From NCBI RefSeq assembly GCF_000230715.2, contig NC_019792.1, positions 682,001-746,000 of the forward strand: a DNA stretch of 64,000 nucleotides, written 5' to 3'. The position numbers and the translations under genes are program-made. Below the pieces are notes generated by a model, which saw only the letters and a program-made list of their open reading frames with translations, was not told where the DNA came from and did no database searches. The stretch is from Natronobacterium gregoryi SP2 (lineage in GTDB: Archaea; Halobacteriota; Halobacteria; Halobacteriales; Natrialbaceae). Shown in pieces: positions 18,939 through 27,170 of the stretch; the stretch's first letter is position 1, and every line of letters starts with the position of its first letter.

Positions 18939-19403
18939 CTACTCGGGATCGATCAGCGACGGGATGTCATCGCTGATGATCTGCTCACAGTACCGACATC
19001 GCGTCCCGTCCTCGAGGACGTCGAACTTGGAGGTGACGGGCTCGTTGTTGGCGGTAATGCAGTTAGGATTGGGACAGGAGAGGACTCCCTCGACGACGTC
19101 GGGGCGGTCGACGCGACGTTTTTCTGCGACTTCGTAGTTCCGGACGATGTTGATCGTCGCGTTCGGTGCGATCAGCGAGAGGACGTCGACTTCCTCCTGG
19201 CTCAGCTCTCGGCCTTCGATCTTGACGATATCTTTGCGGCTGTGACGATCCGACGATACGTTCATCCCGACGGTAATCTGTTCGTCGTTCGCTCCGTCGA
19301 TCCCCAGGATGCCAAGGACCTTGAGTGCCTGCCCGGCACGAATGTGGTCGATGACGGTCCCGTCCTTGATCTTGCTGACGCGGAGGTGTTCGTCGTTACT
19401 CAT
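18939..19403 (-). CDS. pyrI: Aspartate carbamoyltransferase regulatory subunit
   Basis: The 154-residue allosteric chain of aspartate transcarbamoylase. It has the nucleotide-binding domain ([19 protein letters not shown], the usual CTP/ATP site) and a C-terminal zinc domain with four cysteines in CPNPNC and CRYC that binds the catalytic chain. The ATG at 19403 was chosen because the family begins just before this motif; it overlaps the pyrB stop by eight bases, which indicates translational coupling. The longer upstream frame lies inside pyrB. Confidence 0.95.
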   Translation of the reverse strand: MSNDEHLRVSKIKDGTVIDHIRAGQALKVLGILGIDGANDEQITVGMNVSSDRHSRKDIVKIEGRELSQEEVDVLSLIAPNATINIVRNYEVAEKRRVDRPDVVEGVLSCPNPNCITANNEPVTSKFDVLEDGTRCRYCEQIISDDIPSLIDPE

Positions 19404-20331
19404 CGTCATCACCTCCATCACCGGAGAGAAGCAGATCCAACAGTGCCATCCGGACCGGAACCCCGTTGTGGGCCTGTTCGAAGTACGCCGCATGGTCGGT
19501 TTCGTCGATCGACGGTGCGATCTCGTCGACCCGCGGGAGCGGATGCATGATCGTCAGATCGTCGCTGGCCGCCTCGAGATGGTCGGGACCGATCTGGTAT
19601 TCGCCGGCGACCTTCTGGTACTCGTTTTCGTCGGGGAACCGCTCGCGCTGGATTCTGGTGACGTAGAGGACATCCAGTTCCGGCAGAATCTCCTCGAGGG
19701 AGTCGTGTTCTCGGATCTGGGCTCCCTCCTGTTCTTGGTGGAGATCGTAGACGACCTCTCGAGGGAGTTGGAGGCTCTCGGGACTGATGAAGTGCTGGTC
19801 GGCGTCGAAGTTCGTCAGCGCGTGAGCCAGCGAGTGGACGGTCCGTCCGTACTTCAGATCCCCCATGACCCCGATCGTCAGGTCCTCGAGGCTGGCGTTC
19901 TCCCGAATGGTATAGAGGTCGAGCAGTGTCTGTGTGGGATGGTGGCCGGCACCGTCGCCCGCGTTTACCAGCGGGACGTCGACGAACTCGCTTGCCATCT
20001 GGGCCGACCCCTGCTGGGGATGTCGCAACACCAGTGCGTCGGCATATCCTTCGATGACTCGAACCGTATCCGCGAGCGTCTCCCCCTTCTTGACGCTCGA
20101 GGATTCGACCGAGCCCATGTCGACGATGTCACCGCCGAGGCGTTTCATCGCGGTGTCGAAGCTCATCTTGGTGCGCGTACTCGGCTCGAAAAAGAGGAGA
20201 CCGAGTACGGTGTCGGTGTAGCGGTCGGCAACTGACGACGGATCGGCGTCGATTTCGGCTGCGCGGTCGAGGACGGTCTCGATGTCCGTCCGCGTAAGTT
20301 GCTTGCTCGTGACGAGGTGGTCGAGATGCAT
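19396..20331 (-). CDS. pyrB: Aspartate carbamoyltransferase catalytic subunit
   Basis: Joins carbamoyl phosphate to aspartate to form carbamoyl aspartate, the committed step of pyrimidine synthesis. The 311-residue chain has [16 protein letters not shown] (carbamoyl phosphate loop), the Ser/Lys loop [28 protein letters not shown] and the [10 protein letters not shown] aspartate-binding segment. The start ATG at 20331 follows an in-frame GTG directly; MHLDHLV matches the family. It is first in a pyrB-pyrI operon. The pathway uses the same carbamoyl phosphate that the arc genes generate, though the two are separately regulated in known organisms. Confidence 0.96.
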   Translation of the reverse strand: MHLDHLVTSKQLTRTDIETVLDRAAEIDADPSSVADRYTDTVLGLLFFEPSTRTKMSFDTAMKRLGGDIVDMGSVESSSVKKGETLADTVRVIEGYADALVLRHPQQGSAQMASEFVDVPLVNAGDGAGHHPTQTLLDLYTIRENASLEDLTIGVMGDLKYGRTVHSLAHALTNFDADQHFISPESLQLPREVVYDLHQEQEGAQIREHDSLEEILPELDVLYVTRIQRERFPDENEYQKVAGEYQIGPDHLEAASDDLTIMHPLPRVDEIAPSIDETDHAAYFEQAHNGVPVRMALLDLLLSGDGGDDDE

Positions 20332-20428
20332 CACTCTGGGTCTCTGTTTCGTGTGACTTGAATCTTCCTTTCCATCGTGAACCGACGCGGGAGTGTTTTA
20401 TGTGTATGGTCGAGACTGTCTCGATACA

Positions 20429-20438
20429 GGTTTAAATA
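20429..20438 (+). promoter_or_regulatory. Likely TATA box of the small frame and coaD
   Basis: GGTTTAAATA about 30-39 bases before the ATG at 20468 is a good haloarchaeal TATA element and would place transcript initiation near 20460, so the small frame at 20468 would be the first one on the coaD mRNA. Confidence 0.55.
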
Positions 20439-20467
20439 GTAAAGATCACGCTCGTACTCGATCCGAT

Positions 20468-20575
20468 ATGCCAGCAAACAAAGGTTTCACCCGGGTTATC
20501 GGATCGAAATCGGATGGGAGCCTGACATTGGTAGAGGCAGGGTTGATAAGGACGGCGGGAGCAACGGACATATGA
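20468..20575 (+). CDS. Possible 35-residue protein, translationally coupled to coaD
   Basis: MPANKGFTRVIGSKSDGSLT begins a 35-codon frame whose TGA stop overlaps the ATG of coaD (ATGA). It starts a few bases after the transcription start predicted from the TATA box at 20429. I do not recognise the sequence. It may be a real microprotein or an upstream frame that delivers ribosomes to coaD. No direct evidence of function. Confidence 0.4.
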   Translation: MPANKGFTRVIGSKSDGSLTLVEAGLIRTAGATDI

Positions 20576-21039
20576 AGGTCGCCGTCGCCGGCACGTTCGG
20601 TCCGATCCACGACGGTCACCGCAAACTGTTCGATCACGCGCTTCGCTTCGGGACGGACGGCATCGTCGTCGGACTGACCAGTGAAGCGTTCGCGACGGCA
20701 ACGCGGACCGAGCCCCGTGAGATCCCGCCCTTCGATCGACGACGAGAAGCCGTCGCCGACACCTTCGCCGCACTCGACGACCGAGGCCGGGACGTCGAAA
20801 TTCGCGAACTCGAGAGCGAACACGCCATCGCCGCAGACGAGCCATCAATCGACGCACTGGTCGTCTCGCCCGAAACAGCAACGGAACTCACGATCATAAA
20901 TCGGCTTCGGCGCGGGCGAGGGTACGAGCCGTTGACGGGTATCGTCGCCCCGTACGTGCTCGCCGAGGACGGCGAGCGGATCTCTTCGACGCGCGTGGTC
21001 GCAGGTGAGATCGACGAGCACGGATGCTTGCTCGAGTAA
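20572..21039 (+). CDS. coaD: Phosphopantetheine adenylyltransferase (archaeal type)
   Basis: Transfers AMP from ATP to 4'-phosphopantetheine in coenzyme A synthesis. The 155-residue nucleotidyltransferase has the HxGH-type motif GTFGPIHDGHRKLFDHA near the N-terminus and the C-terminal ISSTRVVAGEI loop. This is the archaeal/eukaryal PPAT family rather than bacterial CoaD. The ATG overlaps the stop of a 35-codon upstream frame. Its reading frame and length are as expected. Confidence 0.93.
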   Translation: MKVAVAGTFGPIHDGHRKLFDHALRFGTDGIVVGLTSEAFATATRTEPREIPPFDRRREAVADTFAALDDRGRDVEIRELESEHAIAADEPSIDALVVSPETATELTIINRLRRGRGYEPLTGIVAPYVLAEDGERISSTRVVAGEIDEHGCLLE

Positions 21040-21064
21040 GTAGCGTGTGAAGCGGATCGTCGTA

Positions 21065-21146
21065 TCATACGGTTTGCTGGAAGTCAGTTCCGGCGTGACC
21101 GCGCTCCTGCGGTCGCGCCGGGACAGCGACACAGCAGTCCGTATCA
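21065..21146. repeat. TACGG palindromic element (TCA...TCA flanks)
   Basis: TACGGTTTGCTGGAAG at 21068 to CACAGCAGTCCGTA at 21143, with central stem GGCGTGACCGCGC/GCGGTCGCGCC. TCA flanks both sides. It lies 25 bases after the coaD stop. Confidence 0.9.
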
Positions 21147-21297
21147 GGGCCGGTACCTGCGCCTGAACGCGTCTCCTCGAGAGGGCGACGTACGTGGACG
21201 GTCCGGACAGTCCGGCTGTCGGCGCTTCTCCCGAGCGAAACCGATTCGACGAACGATCGTCCCATCGTATATATGTCAACCCCTCGAACAGCAGTGT

Positions 21298-21717
21298 ATG
21301 CACGTCCTCGTCCCGATCGACGACTCCGATCCCGCCCGCGAGGCGTTCGAACGCGCAATCACGACTGCCCCCGACGCTGCGATCACCGCACTACACGTCG
21401 TCGAACCGTCGGTCGCCGCGTACCGAAGCGACGACGGCCCGTACGGCGTCCAGTTGCCCGTGACAGCCGAAGCTGATCATCTCGAGGCAGTGTTCGACCC
21501 CGTGCGGGCACTCGCAAGCGAACACGACGTCTCGCTGACGACTGAGGTTCTCGTCGGCTCGCCGGCCCGGTCTATCGTCGATGTTGCGACCGAGGCTGAT
21601 GTCGACCGGATCGTCATCGGTAGCCACGGGCGGACTGGTGTCTCGCGTGTCCTGCTCGGAAGCGTCGCAGAGCGGGTCGTCCGGCGCGCGCCAGTGCCCG
21701 TGACCGTCGTCAGGTAG
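21298..21717 (+). CDS. Universal stress protein, single domain
   Basis: 139 residues, with the beta-1 motif MHVLVPIDDSDPAREA and a complete nucleotide-binding signature GSHGRTGVSRVLLGS. It is probably a cytoplasmic ATP-binding dimer. It is the first of a run of Usp genes between 21.3 and 24.4 kb; the others in this run lie on the opposite strand. Confidence 0.92.
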   Translation: MHVLVPIDDSDPAREAFERAITTAPDAAITALHVVEPSVAAYRSDDGPYGVQLPVTAEADHLEAVFDPVRALASEHDVSLTTEVLVGSPARSIVDVATEADVDRIVIGSHGRTGVSRVLLGSVAERVVRRAPVPVTVVR

Positions 21718-21898
21718 CGTGTGGTGAGCGAAACCGGACGGCTTCGTTCGAGCGGGGTCACGTCCGGCCGAAGCGGTCGATCGGTCCGTCGAGTCGTTGG
21801 AGACGACCACGACGCCCGGATACGTACGGAGCGACCCAAAACTCGAGATCGGGGCGGGAGGCTGGCCAGTTCGACGTGTGCGCCGTCGACGCCGGTCG

Positions 21899-22318
21899 TC
21901 AGGCGGTCAACACTGGCCGATCTGCCGTCCTGACGACGCGTTCCGCGACGCTACCGATCTTCCCCGACCGTGTGTGGCTCTGTCCCTGGAAACCGATGAC
22001 GACCAGATCCGCGTCGAACTCGTCGGCTTTGTTTTGGACTTCCTCCCACGGACGACCGTGACAGATGGTGTACTCACAGTCGATCCCCGCGCTGTTTGCT
22101 CGGTCTGTGACTTCCTCGAGCATCGCCTGGCCCTGTTCTTCGAGTCTGTTGAGGACGATATCGGCGCTACTCAACGCGTGTTCGCCGTACCGGTGGGTTT
22201 CGACGCAGTACATCACGTACACGTCGGCATCGTATCGATCCGCAAGTGTTAGCGCGTGCTCGGTCGCCTGGTTCGCCGGATCACTGCCATCCGTGGGGAC
22301 GAGTATCGTGTCGTACAT
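21899..22318 (-). CDS. Universal stress protein, single domain
   Basis: 139 residues starting MYDTILVPTDGSDPANQATE. The binding loop GFQGQSHTRSGKIGS keeps the G-x2-G spacing. It is closely similar to the next Usp gene (22544-22948) in the N-terminus and in the ending DRPVLTA versus DRPVMTA, so the two are likely duplicates. A cysteine pair (YCVE, IDCEY) is unusual for the haloarchaeal family. Confidence 0.92.
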   Translation of the reverse strand: MYDTILVPTDGSDPANQATEHALTLADRYDADVYVMYCVETHRYGEHALSSADIVLNRLEEQGQAMLEEVTDRANSAGIDCEYTICHGRPWEEVQNKADEFDADLVVIGFQGQSHTRSGKIGSVAERVVRTADRPVLTA

Positions 22319-22429
22319 CGGGTACGGCTATTCACATCGAACGCAGTCAAATAACTTACACTACGATCGCTGATACGTTCCACGCCGGCCGAGCGGGCGT
22401 GGCGCTGTAGCCGGTTCCGACAGGACTAC

Positions 22430-22515
22430 TGATACGGATTACTGTAACGATTTACCGGCGCAACCGCCGCCCGGGTCGCGGTTGTGCCGAAAATGACTGA
22501 CAGTAAACCGTATGA
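22430..22515. repeat. TACGG palindromic element, A/T-variant arms (TGA...TGA flanks)
   Basis: TACGGATTACTGTAACG at 22433 to GACAGTAAACCGTA at 22512, central stem GCGCAACCGC/GCGGTTGTGC. TGA is on both sides. It is nearly identical to 32580-32665 (about four differences). Compared with most copies, paired positions in both arms have changed together (GCTGT/ACAGC to ACTGT/ACAGT, GACC/GGTC to AACC/GGTT). Confidence 0.92.
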
Positions 22516-22530
22516 GGTCGGACGAAGGTA

Positions 22531-22546
22531 ACAGCAGGCCGTATCA
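22531..22546. repeat. Isolated right end of a TACGG element on a stop codon
   Basis: ACAGCAGGCCGTATCA matches the right end of the family. Its last three bases, TCA, are the reverse complement of the TGA stop of the Usp gene 22544-22948. The rest of the element is not recognisable unless it is fused to the copy at 22430. Confidence 0.65.
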
Positions 22547-22948
22547 AGCCGTCATCACCGGCCGGTCGACGTATCTGACGACCCGTTCCGCCGTGCTTCC
22601 GATCTTGCCGCCCTTGCCGAGTCCGCGATTGCCGAGCACGATCAGGTCTGCGTCGATCGCGTCCGCGTACGCCCCAATCTCGTCGTGTGGGCGGCCACGC
22701 CGAACCGCTCCGGTTACGGCGACCGCTGCTCGCGTCTCGACGTCGGAGAGGATTTCCTGCCCCCGTCTCTCGACGTCGTCGACGACATCATCCGATTCCG
22801 ACAGCATCGAACTCCCGTAGCGTCGCGTATCGACCACGAAAACGACGTGGAGTTCGGCGTCGAACGTCGACGCGAGGTCGATCGCACGGTCGGTCGCCCG
22901 GTTCGCTACATCGCTTCCGTCCGTAGCGACGAGAATCGTATCGTACAT
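22544..22948 (-). CDS. Universal stress protein, single domain
   Basis: 134 residues from MYDTILVATDGSDVANRATD to DRPVMTA, with nucleotide-binding signature GNRGLGKGGKIGS. The start at 22948 aligns with its paralog at 21899-22318; the much longer open frame upstream is an antisense artefact over the next Usp gene. The TGA stop falls in the end of a TACGG element. Confidence 0.9.
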   Translation of the reverse strand: MYDTILVATDGSDVANRATDRAIDLASTFDAELHVVFVVDTRRYGSSMLSESDDVVDDVERRGQEILSDVETRAAVAVTGAVRRGRPHDEIGAYADAIDADLIVLGNRGLGKGGKIGSTAERVVRYVDRPVMTA

Positions 22949-22997
22949 GTGCGTGAGACATCCACCACAGGCACGAGTATATAGGTTACAGGGACGG

Positions 22998-23876
22998 TTA
23001 GTCGACTGCGAGCACCGGCACTGGAGACCGCGCAACGACGCGGGCCGTCGTACTCCCCAGCAGCCGATCGCTTTCGGCTCCGGCGGCCCGTCCGCGGGTG
23101 CCCATGGTGACGAGGTCCGCGTCGACGGCCGCAGCGTACTCGAGCAGGTCGGCGGCCGGCACTCCACGCCTGACGGCGGTCCGAACCGAGAGCTCTCGCT
23201 CTCGAGCCATCTCCGCGATCGTCTCCGTCGCCGTCTGCCCACCCTCGGTGAGCAAGCCGACGATACTCCCCGGGGCGTCCTCGAGACTGTAGATCGTCGT
23301 ATCGACGACGTAGACGACGCGAACCTCGGCGTCGTACCGCTGTGCGAGTTCGAGTGCGCGCCGTGCGGCGCGTTCGGCGGCGTCGCTGCCGTCCGTGGGG
23401 ACGACGATGCGGTCGAATCCGGCGGACGGAACCTCCTCGTCTGACAGCCGTACCGAGAGCACTGGGACGTCACCGAGCGAGATCACGCGCTCGGTCGTAC
23501 TCCCGAGACGCGCTCGTTCGCGACCGGTCCGTCCGTGAGTTCCCATCGCAATCAGGTCCACATCGTGTTCGTCGGCGTAAGCGAGAATCTCGCGGTGAGC
23601 GATGCCTTCGTGGACCGCTCGAGCGGTTTCGAGTCCGTGCTCTTCGACCTGGTTCGTTATCGTGATCGTCGCCTCGCGGCCCAGTCGTTCGGACGGCGCG
23701 GACAGGTCCTCGCGCTGGTCGGCATCGAGGTCGGCCAGTTCGGTTCCGGGGTCGACGACGTAGAGGGCGTGAACGGCCGCATCGTACGTTCGAGCCAGGT
23801 CGATTGCGTGGTCGATCGTCGCTTCGGCTCCCTGGCTGCCGTCGGTCGGGACGAGAACGGTGTCGACGGAGATCAT
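22998..23876 (-). CDS. Tandem universal stress protein (two Usp domains)
   Basis: About 292 residues: domain 1 MISVDTVLVPTDGSQGAEA with GTHGRTGRERARLGS, and domain 2 FDRIVVPTDGSDAAERAA with GTRGRAAGAESDRLLGS (a slightly longer loop). Both domains keep the nucleotide-binding residues. The ATG at 23876 is chosen because the first strand begins directly after it; an earlier start at 23930 would add 18 residues. It lies in the Usp gene run, between a single-domain Usp and a Usp pseudogene. Confidence 0.9.
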   Translation of the reverse strand: MISVDTVLVPTDGSQGAEATIDHAIDLARTYDAAVHALYVVDPGTELADLDADQREDLSAPSERLGREATITITNQVEEHGLETARAVHEGIAHREILAYADEHDVDLIAMGTHGRTGRERARLGSTTERVISLGDVPVLSVRLSDEEVPSAGFDRIVVPTDGSDAAERAARRALELAQRYDAEVRVVYVVDTTIYSLEDAPGSIVGLLTEGGQTATETIAEMARERELSVRTAVRRGVPAADLLEYAAAVDADLVTMGTRGRAAGAESDRLLGSTTARVVARSPVPVLAVD

Positions 23877-23960
23877 GGCGACTCGTTCACCGCCGACGGT
23901 CATCAAGTCACCTCGTACGTTCGCTCGCATTGACGGGTTGGACGAACGGAACGCGACCGG

Positions 23961-24400
23961 TCACCTGACGACCGAGACGGGGACCGGGGCCCGCCGGACG
24001 ACGACCTCGGAGACGCCCCCCGCAATCGATCGATGTTCGTCCGGTCTGCCGTGGGCACCGATCACGACGTGGTCGACGTCTTGCTCCGTCGCATAGTCGA
24101 CGACGAGTCGCGCGGGATCACCAATGTCCGACTCGGTCGTACTCCGCGGCGACTGCCTCGAGTTCGTCGAACAGCTGCTCCGTCGCCTCCTCGACTGCGC
24201 TGTCCCACTCGTCGCTGCCGATCATCGGCTCGTACACCGAGGGATGCGTCGGCGACCGATCCCACGCCGTTGTCCGGGTCGAAGAGATCGACGACGTGGG
24301 AGGCGACCACCGCAGCGTCGGGAAACTCCCGGAATGCGTGCCGAAGCGACCGGACTGAAAGCGGCGATCCGTCGATCGGAACGAGAACCGTCCTGGACAT
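23961..24400 (-). pseudogene. Universal stress protein gene broken by two frameshifts
   Basis: Reading from ATG 24400, MSRTVLVPIDGSPLSVRSL starts a good Usp domain. The frame is lost near 24240-24256 (continuing as SVYEPMIGSDEWDSAVEE in a second frame) and again near 24135-24148 (continuing as GDPARLVVDYATEQDVDH in a third), ending APVPVSVVR and TGA at 23961. One extra base at each site would explain the 440-base length. Even when restored, the binding loop GAHGRPDEHRSIAGG lacks the usual spacing and final Gly-Ser. A sequencing error at two places is the alternative. Confidence 0.82.
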
Positions 24401-24507
24401 ACCGATACCTTCCGGTAGCAGGCGTATAGTTGTCGGTGTCGATCGAATCTTCGGTCGACAGAGCTGGGAGAAAGGGGTATTTTTCACCTGGCCGTCGCAG
24501 GAAGCGC

Positions 24508-25210
24508 ATGGCCTCGATCGGCCTTCCGAAATCGGAGCCACGGGGAGAGACGAGCGTCGAACGAGTGATCGGGACCAGAGCCAGCCGCCGATCGTTCGTA
24601 TCGACGCCCGTCTCCATCGAGGACATCCCATATGGACTGCTGTACCGATGTCCCGGCGCGACCGCAGGAGCGCGGTCGTGCCGGAACTGACTTCCAGCAA
24701 ACCGTATCACAACTTCTCTGGGCGTCCCAGGGAATCATCCACGTCGAAGACGGCGTCAAACTGCGGGCAGCGCCGAGTGCCGGTGGGACCCACCCACTCG
24801 TCGTCTATCTCGAGTTCTCGTCGGGCGGCTGTCCGGCGCCCAAGGCGGGTCTGTACCGATACGAACCAGCCGAACACGCTCTCGAGTCGGCGAGAGACGC
24901 TTCGATCCGGGACAACCCGACGCGGGCGGCGCTGGACCAGGCGGTGGCCGACGAGGCACCGGCGACGGTCGTCCTGGCCGCCGACGACGAGCGAACGCGA
25001 CGGCAGTATCCCGGCCACGGCGAGCGGTACGGCCACATGGAAGCTGGTCACGTCGCCGAGAACGTTCACCGCCTCTGTGAGAGTTGGACGCTGAACAGTT
25101 GTCCCGTCAGTGCCTTTGCCGACGCCGAACTTGCGGACGTGCTCTCACTGTCGGCAGCGCTCGAACCACTGTACCTGGTGTCGTTCGGGAACCGGTCGGA
25201 GGAACGATAG
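24508..25210 (+). pseudogene. SagB-type nitroreductase gene interrupted by a TACGG element
   Basis: The N-terminal part (MASIGLPKSEPRGETSVERV to RRSFVSTPVSIEDI, 24508-24627) and the C-terminal part (SQLLWASQGIIHVEDGVKLR from 24707, then APSAGGTHPLVVYLEF, GLYRYEPAEHAL, GHMEAGHVAENVHRL, ending 25210) together make one FMN-dependent nitroreductase/SagB-like oxidoreductase of about 207 residues. Between them lies a palindromic element in which the frame is lost. Removing 24628-24706 (element plus one target triplet) restores ...EDI-SQLLW... exactly. An ATG inside the element at 24632 could restart translation of the C-terminal part. Confidence 0.88.
24628..24709. repeat. TACGG palindromic element inside a nitroreductase gene
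   Basis: TATGGACTGCTGTACCG at 24631 to TCCAGCAAACCGTA at 24706, flanked by CCA and TCA; a single T-to-C change would make these a TCA duplication. It is the only copy in the window that interrupts an otherwise recognisable gene, and it shows both that the element inserts and where its ends are. Confidence 0.92.
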
Positions 25211-25211
25211 G

Positions 25212-25841
25212 CTACCGGAGAAACCGCTCGAACCAGTCGGCCGCGACGTCGGCGACCTCCTCGAGTTCCCCCGGCTCCTCGAAGAGGTGGCCGGCTCCCT
25301 CGACGACGTGCAGTTCGGACACTGCAGCCACTGACTCGGTCGCCTCCCGGTTGAGTCGGAGTACGTGCTCGTCCTCGCCGCCGACGAGCAGCAGGGTCGG
25401 TGCTGTGACGCCGGCCAGACGCTGTTCGGCGAGGTCGACCCGGCCGCCACGGGAGACGACGGCTCCCGTGTCTGGCCGGCGAGCGGCGGCCCGCAACGCA
25501 GCCGCTGCACCAGTGCTCGAGCCGAAGTACCCGTAGCTACGTTCTTTCTCTATCCGGCCGTCGAGCCACTCGGTGACCGCGACCAGTCTGTCGGTCAGAA
25601 GCTGGATGTCGAACCGGTTCTCGCGGTGCTGGTCTTCGGCTTCGGTCAGCAGGTCGAACAGCAACGTCCCCAGACCGCGGTCGCGAAGCACCTCCGCAAC
25701 GTAGTTGTTTCGCGGGCTCTTTCGACTACTTCCACTCCCGTGAGCGAAGACCACGATACCGTCGGCGTCGTCGGGAACGACGAGGTCACCCTCGAGTTCG
25801 ACGTCGCCGACAGGGATGGTGGTGTCGTTCGTGGTGGGCAT
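25212..25841 (-). CDS. Alpha/beta hydrolase (dienelactone hydrolase-like)
   Basis: A 209-residue cytoplasmic hydrolase. VVFAHGSGSSRKSPRN supplies the oxyanion-hole region, YGYFGSSTGAAAAL the nucleophile elbow (G-x-S-x-G with the Ser at about residue 109), GGEDEHVL the acidic residue and EGAGHLFEEPG the catalytic His. Such proteins are often found next to phosphoribosyltransferases in haloarchaea; here it lies 18 bases downstream of hsp20 on the same strand, so a shared transcript is likely. The substrate is not known. Confidence 0.85.
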   Translation of the reverse strand: MPTTNDTTIPVGDVELEGDLVVPDDADGIVVFAHGSGSSRKSPRNNYVAEVLRDRGLGTLLFDLLTEAEDQHRENRFDIQLLTDRLVAVTEWLDGRIEKERSYGYFGSSTGAAAALRAAARRPDTGAVVSRGGRVDLAEQRLAGVTAPTLLLVGGEDEHVLRLNREATESVAAVSELHVVEGAGHLFEEPGELEEVADVAADWFERFLR

Positions 25842-25859
25842 GAGAGATGCCGGTCGGCG

Positions 25860-26324
25860 TTACTCGATGTCGATCGACCTGCCAGCGGGTTCGGACGGCT
25901 CTCGTTTCGGGAGCGTCACGGTAACGACGCCGTTCCGGTAAGTCGCCGCGATCGCGTCCGCGTCGACCGGCTCTGGCAGCCGAACCGATCGACTCATCGA
26001 CTGCCGTTCACGCTCGCTTCTGAGGTAGAACCCGTCGTCTTCTGCTTCGGTTAGTTCTTGTGCGCGCTCTGCGGTGACGTGGATCGTGTCGTCCGACAGC
26101 CGGAGTTCGACGTCTTCCTTGTCGAATCCCGGCACGTCGGCCGTCAGGACGAACTCCTCGCCGTGATCTGCCAGATCGATCCCCAGCGTGGTCGTCGCCC
26201 CGGCGTCGGTCGCCGGCATCCCGAACTGGTCGACATCCCACAGCTCGAGGGCGTCTTCGAACTGTCGTTGCATGCGTTCGAACTGCTGCTCGAGGTTCCT
26301 GAATGGGTTATCGTCGGTTGTCAT
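25860..26324 (-). CDS. Hsp20/alpha-crystallin small heat shock protein
   Basis: A 154-residue holdase chaperone. The N-terminal arm (NPFRNLEQQFERMQRQFEDA) is helical; the alpha-crystallin domain spans about 45-145, with the conserved ADVPGFDKEDVELRLSDDTI and the GVVTVTLPKREP motif near the end. There is no clear IXI motif at the C-terminus (it ends GRSIDIE, with IDI as a possible equivalent). It is followed by the alpha/beta hydrolase on the same strand. Confidence 0.94.
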   Translation of the reverse strand: MTTDDNPFRNLEQQFERMQRQFEDALELWDVDQFGMPATDAGATTTLGIDLADHGEEFVLTADVPGFDKEDVELRLSDDTIHVTAERAQELTEAEDDGFYLRSERERQSMSRSVRLPEPVDADAIAATYRNGVVTVTLPKREPSEPAGRSIDIE

Positions 26325-26472
26325 GGAACTCCGGGGGAACCGTCCCCGTTCGGGGGTCCACCGACCGTGGTGTTAAACGTTTCATCGAAGGAGTGCTCGC
26401 TGCAGTTGCGGTTCGGCCGCGAGCTCGCTGGTCGTCGCCCGACTCGAGGGCCGAACTCTCCAGTCGCGGCGA

Positions 26473-27075
26473 TCAGGGCTCGAGGTACCGTTCGGGGACG
26501 TATGGTCGGACCGGAGCTGGCAACAGGGACGCGAGCAGTCTTGCGATTTCGGCCAGCCGTTTCCGCAGGAGGACGTAGATCGTGGAGATGCCGACGAGCG
26601 CGAGCGTGAGAGCAGTCACGACCGCGTCCCCGACGGCGAGCAGCGGCAGGGCCGCGACGCCGGCGACTGCCAGGTCTTCGGGGGCACCGTCGTACCGCAC
26701 CCACCGTCGTGGTCGGAGCCACCGGCCGTGGTAGTGGCTGTAGACTGCACGATCGGAGGTGCCCTGCCAGGGGCGAAGCTCGAGACCGCCACCGAGGGTG
26801 TCGCTCGCCGCGTGGAGGGCGACTGCTGCGAGAAAGACCGCAAGCGCCACGGTCCACGCGGAGGTGGCGATCACGGCGAGTGCGACCGCCGGAATCGCGG
26901 TGATCGACGCATAGACCGGGAAATGAAGCGTCTTCCGGTGACCCGTATAGAGGTCGAGATCGGGCGCGAGTCCGCCGACTAACCCTGCAAGAGCCGCGGC
27001 TGGTGCGAACTCGGGGGCAACAGCGAAGACGGGGACCGCGAGAGCCATTCCCCAGAGTGCGTGGGTCGTCGCCAT
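26473..27075 (-). CDS. YdjM/LexA-regulated-type membrane metal-dependent hydrolase
   Basis: A 200-residue membrane protein of the YdjM (DUF457) family. It begins MATTHALWGMALAV, with the typical early His, then GGLAPDLDLYTGHRKTLHFP with the metal-binding Asp and His residues and ALHAASDTLGG with a further His and Asp pair. About five hydrophobic segments. Family members are putative membrane-bound hydrolases; the substrate is unknown. The second of two adjacent ATGs (27075) is used. It is divergent from the next gene. Confidence 0.85.
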   Translation of the reverse strand: MATTHALWGMALAVPVFAVAPEFAPAAALAGLVGGLAPDLDLYTGHRKTLHFPVYASITAIPAVALAVIATSAWTVALAVFLAAVALHAASDTLGGGLELRPWQGTSDRAVYSHYHGRWLRPRRWVRYDGAPEDLAVAGVAALPLLAVGDAVVTALTLALVGISTIYVLLRKRLAEIARLLASLLPAPVRPYVPERYLEP

Positions 27076-27170
27076 CATCGTGACCTACTGTAGGGGACGA
27101 AATGACAAGAAGGTTTGCCCAACCACACCCGGGGAATACGAATTTGACACCCCAGCCACAACGAACGCGT

